Part shown: positions 9,502 to 16,173 of the stretch, piece after piece
How the letters are laid out: every line of letters starts with the position of its first letter
Position numbering within the stretch: position 1 is the stretch's first letter
Assembly: GCA_002401855.1 (NCBI GenBank)
Contig: NVUH01000002.1
Location: 1 to 64,000, forward strand
Source: Hyphomicrobiales bacterium
GTDB taxonomy: Bacteria > Pseudomonadota > Alphaproteobacteria > Rhizobiales > OSC116
DNA: 64,000 bases
Reading direction: 5' to 3'
The notes under the pieces: generated by a model
What the model was told of the DNA's origin: nothing
Seen by the model: the letters and a program-made list of their open reading frames with translations, nothing else
Databases searched by the model: none
Made by a program: the position numbers and the translations under genes

Positions 9502-10863
9502 TTGGCTAAAAAGTCTGATATTTCAAAAACTATATCTCGCCGTTCTATACTAAAAGCTGGTGCTTTAGGCTCAGTGGCAATGAGCGCACCTATGTTTTAT
9601 GCAAAAAATGCATGGGCCGAATCTGCAATTGGTAACTATCCAATTGAAGGTGATACTGTAATGCTTGGTTTTAACGTACCGCAAACTGGCGCTTATGCCG
9701 ATGAGGGTGCTGACGAACTTCGTGCTTATAAACTGGCTGTAACCCACCTTAATAACGGTGGCGGCATGTTAGATACATTCAAGCCATCAAAATTAACCGG
9801 TTCAGGTATTCTGGGCAAAAAAGTTGATTATGTTGTTGGTGATACGCAAACTAAAGCTGATGCAGCGCGTACAAGTGCTCGGCGTATGATTGAGCGTGAT
9901 AAAATTATCATGCTTACAGGTGGTTCATCTTCAGGCATCGCGATTGCTCAGCAATATCTTGCGTCTGAAATGGGCATTATCTTTATGGCTGGTCTTACGC
10001 ATAGTAATGACACAACTGGTAAAGACAAACGCCGTTATGGCTTCCGTCATTTCTTTAATGCTGAAATGACTGGTATTGCGCTTTCACCAATCTTGGCTGA
10101 AACATATGGCAAAGAACGTCGTGCTTTCCATTTAACAGCTGATTATAGCTGGGGTCATACACAATATGACGCTATGAAACGTGGTACTGAAGCTCAAGGC
10201 TGGACAACAGTCAACAACCTAATGACACCTGTTGGCGCACCTGACTTTAGCCAATATTTAACAGAAGTGTTGTCATCTGATGCTGACATACTTGTGTTGA
10301 ACCATTATGGTAAAGACATGGTGAATTCACTTTCACAAGCTGTTGAATTTGGTATGCGTGAGCTGCAAAAAAATGGTAAAACAATGGAAATCGTTGTGCC
10401 GCTATTCTCTCGTCTTATGGCGCAGGGTGCTGGTTCATCTAAAATTCAAGGCGTGTTGGGTACAACCAACTGGAACTGGTCATTGCAAGATGAAGGTTCT
10501 CAAGCATTCGTTAAAGCGTTTGAAGCTGAATATGGCTTCCCTCCTTCAATGGCTGCTCACACTTGTTATTGCCAAACATTGCTATATGCAAATGCTTGCG
10601 AAGTTGCTGGCACATTCTACCCACCTGAAGTTATCAAAGCACTTGAAGGCTTTGAATTTGACGGCATGGGTAACGGCAAGACTCTTTATCGTGCTGAAGA
10701 TCATCAGTGCTTTAAAGACATTTTGGTTGTTAAAGGTAAATCACCTGCTGATAAAACTGGCGAATTTGATCTGCTTGAACTTGTGGGCACAACCCCTCGT
10801 GAAACAGTGACATATGATGCTAGCATCTTTGGTGGTGAACTTGGCCCTTACGAGCCTGCATAA
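9502..10863 (+). CDS. Tat-exported periplasmic substrate-binding protein of a HAAT-type ABC importer
   Basis: A 453-residue binding protein of the branched-chain amino acid/amide (Leu/Ile/Val, UrtA/FmdD-like) type. The start is TTG, eight bases after GAGGGAGGAA. A twin-arginine leader is visible: Arg13-Arg14 in SRRSILKAG, a hydrophobic stretch, then a cleavage-like AWA near residue 38. The mature part has the type I periplasmic fold signature near its start (GFNVPQTGAYADEGADE). The following genes supply two permeases and two ATPases. Codons are skewed to GCT, CTT and ACA more than in neighbouring genes, which suggests high expression. The substrate (amino acid, urea, short amide or another carboxylate) cannot be decided from the sequence. 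Confidence 0.87.
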   Translation: MAKKSDISKTISRRSILKAGALGSVAMSAPMFYAKNAWAESAIGNYPIEGDTVMLGFNVPQTGAYADEGADELRAYKLAVTHLNNGGGMLDTFKPSKLTGSGILGKKVDYVVGDTQTKADAARTSARRMIERDKIIMLTGGSSSGIAIAQQYLASEMGIIFMAGLTHSNDTTGKDKRRYGFRHFFNAEMTGIALSPILAETYGKERRAFHLTADYSWGHTQYDAMKRGTEAQGWTTVNNLMTPVGAPDFSQYLTEVLSSDADILVLNHYGKDMVNSLSQAVEFGMRELQKNGKTMEIVVPLFSRLMAQGAGSSKIQGVLGTTNWNWSLQDEGSQAFVKAFEAEYGFPPSMAAHTCYCQTLLYANACEVAGTFYPPEVIKALEGFEFDGMGNGKTLYRAEDHQCFKDILVVKGKSPADKTGEFDLLELVGTTPRETVTYDASIFGGELGPYEPA

Positions 10864-10891
10864 GCCATAACTGGTTTATAAATGAACGGTT

Positions 10892-10928
10892 GCGGCAACC
10901 ATCCTTAATGAGTTGGTTGCCGCTTTTT
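10892..10928 (+). terminator. Intrinsic terminator between binding-protein and permease genes
   Basis: A perfect 10-bp GC-rich stem, GCGGCAACCA (10892-10901) and TGGTTGCCGC (10914-10923), with a 12-base loop and TTTTT directly after. It lies 28 bp past the binding-protein stop. It probably stops part of the transcription so the binding protein is made in excess of the membrane components, as in many ABC import operons. Confidence 0.85.
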
Positions 10929-10996
10929 ATGATATCTTCGTTAAAAGGCACGTTTAAACAAACGCGCGGCAGAATTTTTGATGATTGAGGTGGACA

Positions 10997-11884
10997 GTGA
11001 ATTATCTTTTCTTACAAGTATTAACCGGGTTGCAAATTAGTGCGCTTTATATGCTGATTGCATTGGGCTTGACACTAATTTTTGGCACACTCGGTGTGGT
11101 GAACTTTGCGCATGGTGCATTGTTTATGTTGGGCGCATATTTTGCGGTCGTTATTTCCGATGCCTTTGGCTTTAGTGTCGCCTTAGTTTCGGTGCCGATA
11201 TTGTTATTTATTGTCGGTATTATTTTAGAGCGCGGCCTGATTAGGTTCTTTTATGAACGCTCACATACCGACCAAATATTGGTGACCTTCGGCTTGGCCA
11301 TTGTGATTGGCGAAGTGTTGAAGACCATATATGGCGCGAATAACCTACCATTTGCCAAACCATCATGGGGCAGTGGCATTGTAAAATTACATGAATACCT
11401 ACCTTTCTTAGAAGGTTTTGTGGCTTATCCGAAATGGCGCTTAATTTTAGTGGTTGTGAGTTTTTCGACCGTAGCGGCCTTGTTCTTATTGTTACAATTC
11501 ACCCGTTTTGGTCTGATTGTACGGGCAGGGATGCGCGATAGCCAAATGTTGGCTTTCTTAGGTGTTAACATTACGCGTCGTTTCACCATTGTATTTGGTA
11601 TTGGTGCGGTGATTGCGGCGATTGCGGGTTTATTTGGTGGCCCGATCACTCAGGTAGAGCCTGAATTGGGCATGAAACTGCTTATACCATCCTTCTTAGT
11701 GGTGGTGGTGGGGGGCATGGGCTCCTTACCCGGGGCGGTGCTCGCCAGCCTGTTATTCGGCATGGCACTGAGTTTTACCGCGAAATATGCTGAAATTCAG
11801 CAGATTATTATTTATCTACTCGCGGTTGTTATTTTGTTAGTGCGCCCTCGTGGTTTGATGGGCAAAAAAGGATTAATGGAATAA
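10997..11884 (+). CDS. HAAT-family ABC importer permease, LivH-like
   Basis: Integral membrane permease of 295 residues. The LivH signature near the N-terminus, LTLIFGTLGVVNFAHG, is followed by about eight membrane helices and the cytoplasmic-loop motif with GGMGSLPGAVLAS near residue 245. The GTG at 10997 is six bases after AGG and is preferred over an in-frame TTG at 10985. The stop codon overlaps the next ATG (TAATG at 11884), so translation is coupled to the second permease. Together with the partner permease it forms the channel for the substrate delivered by the binding protein. Confidence 0.9.
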   Translation: MNYLFLQVLTGLQISALYMLIALGLTLIFGTLGVVNFAHGALFMLGAYFAVVISDAFGFSVALVSVPILLFIVGIILERGLIRFFYERSHTDQILVTFGLAIVIGEVLKTIYGANNLPFAKPSWGSGIVKLHEYLPFLEGFVAYPKWRLILVVVSFSTVAALFLLLQFTRFGLIVRAGMRDSQMLAFLGVNITRRFTIVFGIGAVIAAIAGLFGGPITQVEPELGMKLLIPSFLVVVVGGMGSLPGAVLASLLFGMALSFTAKYAEIQQIIIYLLAVVILLVRPRGLMGKKGLME

Positions 11885-12867
11885 TGGAATATGTAGTTTC
11901 TATCTTAAAAAAATTCCCACTGACTGTGTTTGCTTTGGTTATTTTGACTATGCCATTCTGGTTTCCGTGGATTGGCGGTTATGGCGGTTTGGCAACTAAA
12001 ATTATGATTTGGGCATTGTTTGCTTTGGGTTTTGATATACTGCTCGGGTTTACGGGTTATCTTTCTTTCGGTCATGCTATATTTTTTGGTGTATCGGCCT
12101 ATGCAACAGGTCTAATGTTTAAGCATTTTTCTGATGAGATTATCCCCGCGATGATTGTGGCGGTGATTGTTGGTACACTGGCTTCGGTTATCATTGGTTA
12201 TCTGACGCTGAAAAAATCAGGAATTTATTTTTCAATCCTCACGCTGGCATTTGGTGAAATGTTACACTCATCGGCGCTTTCAACATTTGGTGGTTTTACA
12301 GGTGGCGAAAACGGCCTGACATTGCCCGATATGATCCCTTCAATGCTTGGCATTGAAATGCGCGGCGAGGTGATGTTTTATATGACAGCTGCTGTGTTGA
12401 TTCTTGGTTATTACATTGCGCGTCGCATTAGTGATTCACCGTTTGGGCTCATCTTAAAAGCCATTAAATCTAACCAGGAACGGTTGGAATATACGGGCAT
12501 TGATGTGCAAAAATATAAGTTAGGTGCCTTTGTTATTTCGGCAATCTATGCTTCTGTGGCTGGTAGTCTGATGGTGGTTTATGAGCCATATGTTGGTACT
12601 GAGTATTTGCGTTGGTCAACCTCTGGCAACTTGGTGCTTATGTCAGTTATGGGCGGTGTGGGTACACTCATCGGGCCGATTATTGGCGCGGCATTTATGC
12701 TGTATTTCGAGAATGTACTTTCTGTGCCTTTGGGCGAAGAATGGTTATTGGTACTCGGGTTAATATTCATGGCGATTGTTATCTTCTTACCGGGCGGTTT
12801 CACTGACGGCTTTAAGCTGATTTATAAAAAGCTTATTGGTAAAAAACCTGATGGGGAGGAGAAGTGA
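11884..12867 (+). CDS. HAAT-family ABC importer permease, LivM-like
   Basis: Second channel subunit, 327 residues, about ten membrane helices. LivM-type signatures include LGFTGYLSFGHAIFFG near residue 55 and GGVGTLIGPIIGAA near residue 257, the site that contacts the ATPases. The start overlaps the LivH-like stop by one base. The C-terminus has a basic cytoplasmic tail. The gene is followed two bases later by the first ATPase. Family and position are clear; the transported substrate is not. Confidence 0.9.
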   Translation: MEYVVSILKKFPLTVFALVILTMPFWFPWIGGYGGLATKIMIWALFALGFDILLGFTGYLSFGHAIFFGVSAYATGLMFKHFSDEIIPAMIVAVIVGTLASVIIGYLTLKKSGIYFSILTLAFGEMLHSSALSTFGGFTGGENGLTLPDMIPSMLGIEMRGEVMFYMTAAVLILGYYIARRISDSPFGLILKAIKSNQERLEYTGIDVQKYKLGAFVISAIYASVAGSLMVVYEPYVGTEYLRWSTSGNLVLMSVMGGVGTLIGPIIGAAFMLYFENVLSVPLGEEWLLVLGLIFMAIVIFLPGGFTDGFKLIYKKLIGKKPDGEEK

Positions 12868-12868
12868 T

Positions 12869-13642
12869 ATGTCTAAAGAATCTATATCAGATGTAATGCT
12901 TGATTGTTATCAAGTGTCTAAAAACTTTGGTGGTTTGCAGGCGCTGAACGACGTAAATTTAAAAGTGAAGCACAACACCATTCATTCGCTTATTGGGCCG
13001 AATGGTGCTGGTAAATCAACCTTGTTGAATGTGATTACGGGTATGATTACACCCACTCACGGTAGCGTGGTGTTTGACGACAAACCGATGCTTGATTTAT
13101 CGCCGCATGAGATCAACCAATTGGGGCTGGCAAAAGTATTTCAAACACCGGCTATTTTCCCTGAAATGACGTTGATTAAGAATGTGTGCATTCCTGCTCT
13201 AGCATCACGAGATGGTGCTTTTAAATTGAATATGTTTCAAAAAGAAGGAATGAGATCTATAGAAAGTTTTGCTGAAGAAACTTTGGAAGAAGTCGGTTTG
13301 AAAGATAGTGTACATAAAGAAGCTCGCTTCTTATCACGCGGTGATAAACGCCGTTTAGAGTTGGCTATTTGCTTGGCTCATCGGCCTAAAATGCTGTTGC
13401 TTGATGAACCTACTGCTGGCATGGCGCGTCATGAAACAGAAAACACCATTCTGCTTTTGCGTAAAATTGCTGATCGCGGTATGACCATGGTGATTGTTGA
13501 GCATGATATGAATGTGGTGTTTGCATTGTCTGAAACCATTTCGGTATTAGCACAAGGCACTATTATTGCCGAAGGCACGCCGAATGAAGTGAAGGGCAAC
13601 CCTAAAGTTATTGAAGCCTATCTAGGTGAGGAGCAAGAATGA
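12869..13642 (+). CDS. HAAT-family ABC importer ATPase, LivG-like
   Basis: Cytoplasmic ATPase of 257 residues. Walker A is GPNGAGKST; the signature motif is degenerate (LSRGDKRRLELA instead of LSGGQ-like), followed by Walker B LLLDEPTAGM and the switch histidine in VEHDM. The ATG at 12869 lies one base after the previous stop and behind GGGGAGGAG. An upstream TTG in frame would start inside the LivM-like gene and is rejected. The stop overlaps the next gene (ATGA). The SRGD signature is somewhat unusual, though LivG and UrtD homologues vary here. Confidence 0.9.
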   Translation: MSKESISDVMLDCYQVSKNFGGLQALNDVNLKVKHNTIHSLIGPNGAGKSTLLNVITGMITPTHGSVVFDDKPMLDLSPHEINQLGLAKVFQTPAIFPEMTLIKNVCIPALASRDGAFKLNMFQKEGMRSIESFAEETLEEVGLKDSVHKEARFLSRGDKRRLELAICLAHRPKMLLLDEPTAGMARHETENTILLLRKIADRGMTMVIVEHDMNVVFALSETISVLAQGTIIAEGTPNEVKGNPKVIEAYLGEEQE

Positions 13643-14361
13643 GCATGTCAGATAATAAAAGCTTTTTCTCGGTGAAAAACATTCATGCCTATTATGGCGA
13701 AAGCTATATTGTGCAAGGTGTGTCATTTGACGTTGCCGAAGGCGAAATTGTGGCACTACTTGGCCGTAATGGTGCGGGCAAAACCACAACTTTGAAAACC
13801 CTAGCGCGGGCACTTGACCCGAAGTTAAGAAGCGGTGAGATTTATCTTGGTGGTGTTGCATTGCACAAGATGAAAGCCCATGAAGCTGCGCAAGCTGGCG
13901 TGCAATTGGTGCCAGAAGATAGACGCATCATCCCTGGTCTAACGGTTGAGGAAAACCTCATCATCGCTCAAGTGGCGCCTAATAAGGGTTGGGAAATTGA
14001 CCGTATTTATGAGCATTTCCCGCGTTTGGCAGAACGCCGCAAACAAGATGCGACCTCTATGTCGGGCGGTGAACAGCAAATGTTGGCTGTAGCAAGGGCG
14101 TTGGCCAGAGAAGTGAAACTATTGTTGCTTGATGAACCATATGAAGGCTTAGCGCCAATCATTGTGCATGAAATTGAAGCCATTTTACAAGAAGTGAAAA
14201 AATTAGGAATCACCACCATTATTGTCGAACAGAATGCTGTGGCAGCGCTTAAGCTTGCTGACAGTGCGATTATTTTGGATACAGGTGAGGTTGCATTTAG
14301 AGGCACCGCCAAAGAAGTGCTGGACAATAAAGAATTGCGTGAAGAATATCTTGCAATTTAA
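13639..14361 (+). CDS. HAAT-family ABC importer ATPase, LivF-like
   Basis: Cytoplasmic ATPase of 240 residues with Walker A GRNGAGKTT, signature MSGGEQQML, Walker B LLLDEPYEGLAP and switch histidine replaced by Gln (VEQN), as is usual in LivF/UrtE proteins. It also has VPEDRRIIPGLTVEENL, typical of LivF. It starts at ATG 13639, overlapping the LivG-like stop; a second in-frame ATG at 13645 is possible. It is the last gene of the importer cluster and is followed by an intrinsic terminator. Confidence 0.9.
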   Translation: MSMSDNKSFFSVKNIHAYYGESYIVQGVSFDVAEGEIVALLGRNGAGKTTTLKTLARALDPKLRSGEIYLGGVALHKMKAHEAAQAGVQLVPEDRRIIPGLTVEENLIIAQVAPNKGWEIDRIYEHFPRLAERRKQDATSMSGGEQQMLAVARALAREVKLLLLDEPYEGLAPIIVHEIEAILQEVKKLGITTIIVEQNAVAALKLADSAIILDTGEVAFRGTAKEVLDNKELREEYLAI

Positions 14362-14395
14362 TTTTGAGTCTTGTGTACAGTAGAATGTATCACCT

Positions 14396-14426
14396 AAGAG
14401 CGTTCATTTATGAGCGCTCTTTTTTA
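14396..14426 (+). terminator. Intrinsic terminator of the ABC importer operon
   Basis: Stem AAGAGCG (14396-14402) with CGCTCTT (14415-14421). It is extended inward by pairing of TTCAT with ATGAG through one G-T wobble, and followed by a T-run. It lies 34 bp after the LivF-like stop and closes the cluster. Confidence 0.85.
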
Positions 14427-14461
14427 TGTGGCTTGCGATATATTTAAAATTGCTGTAATTC

Positions 14462-14677
14462 ATGCCTATGGAAAAAGATATTATAAAATTACAAGAGACC
14501 GTCGCGCATCAGGGCATCGAAATTGCTGAGCTGAGTGACGAATTATATAATCAGCACAAAGAGCTTGATCGGTTGAAACAATATATAAAGGTAATTGAAG
14601 CCAAAATCCAAGTGGCGATGGATAGTGATACAAATATCAACCAACCGCAAGATGATGCGCCACCTCCACATTATTGA
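14462..14677 (+). CDS. slyX: SlyX family protein
   Basis: A 71-residue coiled-coil protein (about residues 5-50, IIKLQETVAHQGIEIAELSD) ending in a proline-rich tail with the family terminus PPPHY. Length and ends match SlyX. Its function is not well defined in any bacterium. An internal ATG at 14468 is an alternative start. It is 12 bases before a small HTH gene and may share its transcript. The upstream terminator at 14396-14426 suggests a separate promoter in the short gap. Confidence 0.85.
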   Translation: MPMEKDIIKLQETVAHQGIEIAELSDELYNQHKELDRLKQYIKVIEAKIQVAMDSDTNINQPQDDAPPPHY

Positions 14678-14689
14678 GTTAATTAAATT

Positions 14690-15019
14690 ATGAAAAAAGT
14701 AAAACGCACGCCATTTGAGCATGAAATTGTTTTGGGTAAAAACATATGGCGCATACGTGACCATTTGGGTTTAGGCCCGCGTGACATTGGTAAAAAACTA
14801 AAAATGACCGAAAAACAATATTTACTGATGGAGCGCGGCGCTCTTGTGCCATTGCCGAAACTAGAGATTATTGGTAAAATGTTAGGGCATCCCGTTCAAA
14901 AACGCGACATTCGGCGTATTTCTTTCAAACGTAAATTGGAAATGGAAACTGGTATTGAGCAGGTTGAGCTTATTGATATTTACAACGAAATTTTTCCACA
15001 TCCAGAAGTGGAAGATTAA
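14690..15019 (+). CDS. Small XRE-like helix-turn-helix protein
   Basis: A 109-residue basic protein. Residues about 18-65 form a Cro/C1-like helix-turn-helix: WRIRDHLGLGPRDIGKKL, then KMTEKQYLLMERG and LPKLEIIGKMLG. The remainder is charged and I do not recognise it. It may be a DNA-binding regulator, but the target is unknown. Its stop codon overlaps that of the convergent M20 gene: the palindrome TTAA (15016-15019) serves both strands. Confidence 0.7.
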   Translation: MKKVKRTPFEHEIVLGKNIWRIRDHLGLGPRDIGKKLKMTEKQYLLMERGALVPLPKLEIIGKMLGHPVQKRDIRRISFKRKLEMETGIEQVELIDIYNEIFPHPEVED

Positions 15020-16164
15020 TTTAAAATATTGGTGATGAGCCGATAGAATATATCGTGCCCTGTTTCAATTAGTTCATCGGGAAAGTTGAAATCTGGGTTG
15101 TGTAGATAAGGTTGGTCGACACCTGAACCTAACTGAAACATAGCCGATTTGTTGATATTGGCAAATTGTCCAAAATCCTCAGATGCGCGCCACGTGGTGT
15201 CAAGTTCAGTTACTGGTTTGTTTTCGTCGGCACAAGCTTGTCTAATCTTATCGGCCGCTTTGTCGTCATTAATTGAAGCATCAAACGGTTCATCAAGGTT
15301 ATAATCGTAGCCTAGATTATGTTTGCGGCTGGATTTTTGAATGAATATATCCAATTGATTTTGCATCTTTTTTATTAATTGATCGCTCTCAGAGCGCAAT
15401 GTAAGCATAATCTTGGCGGCGCCTGCGGTGATGCCAAAGGCCTCTTCACCTGCTGACGCGTGGTTGATAGAAATTAGGCAGAACGCTTGTTCGGACTCAT
15501 ATTGTAGATTGATGTTTTTCACCTCCGCCAATATTTCACACATGGCTTCAACTGGGCTGATGCCATTTTCGGGGTGAGAGGCATGCGAAGTTTTTCCAAA
15601 TAGCTCAATTTTCATACCTACTGATGCGCAATTGAAGTAACCATTTTTAATTGCCACCTCATGCATATTCATTTGCGGCATGTTGTGTAGAGCAAAACTG
15701 TATTCAGGCACAAGCTTATTGAGTTTTAGTGCCTCTACCAAGGGCTTGGCGCCTTTGCCAGTTTCTTCGGCGGGTTGGAACAATAAGATCACCCGGCCGC
15801 TCTGTGGGCGCTGTTTGTGCAATGCTACGGCCAATGATGCTACGATGGCCATATGGCCGTCATGTCCACAAGAATGAGCCACATTATCATATTGTGATTT
15901 ATAAGCGACGGAGCTTGTTTCCATAATCGGCAAAGCATCTAGCTCACACCTGAACAATATGGTGGGGCCATTTATATCTTTGCCATTATAAACTACGGCG
16001 AGGGCAGTGCCGCTTAAGCGATTGTGAAATTGATCGGGTTTGAATTTTTCAATAAATTGGCTAATCATTTTCGCAGTGTCACGCTCATGACCTGAAATTT
16101 CGGGCGATTGGTGCAATTTGTGGCGCAGTTTTGTGAGCTGGCTAATCTCGCTTTTATTTATCAT
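15016..16164 (-). CDS. M20-family amidohydrolase (hippurate hydrolase / IAA-amino acid hydrolase type)
   Basis: A 382-residue zinc metallopeptidase-like amidohydrolase. Visible motifs are LFRCELDALPI, the metal-binding SCGHDGHMAIV, and PAEETGKGAKP carrying the catalytic glutamates. A dimerisation domain lies in the middle (about 180-290), with HASHPENGISPVEAM. Such enzymes cleave N-acyl amino acids or deacetylate small amides in the cytoplasm. It follows the CHASE2-EAL gene by nine bases on the same strand, but I see no good ribosome site before the ATG. The exact substrate is not determinable. Confidence 0.87.
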   Translation of the reverse strand: MINKSEISQLTKLRHKLHQSPEISGHERDTAKMISQFIEKFKPDQFHNRLSGTALAVVYNGKDINGPTILFRCELDALPIMETSSVAYKSQYDNVAHSCGHDGHMAIVASLAVALHKQRPQSGRVILLFQPAEETGKGAKPLVEALKLNKLVPEYSFALHNMPQMNMHEVAIKNGYFNCASVGMKIELFGKTSHASHPENGISPVEAMCEILAEVKNINLQYESEQAFCLISINHASAGEEAFGITAGAAKIMLTLRSESDQLIKKMQNQLDIFIQKSSRKHNLGYDYNLDEPFDASINDDKAADKIRQACADENKPVTELDTTWRASEDFGQFANINKSAMFQLGSGVDQPYLHNPDFNFPDELIETGHDIFYRLITNILN

Positions 16165-16173
16165 GATTTAAGG

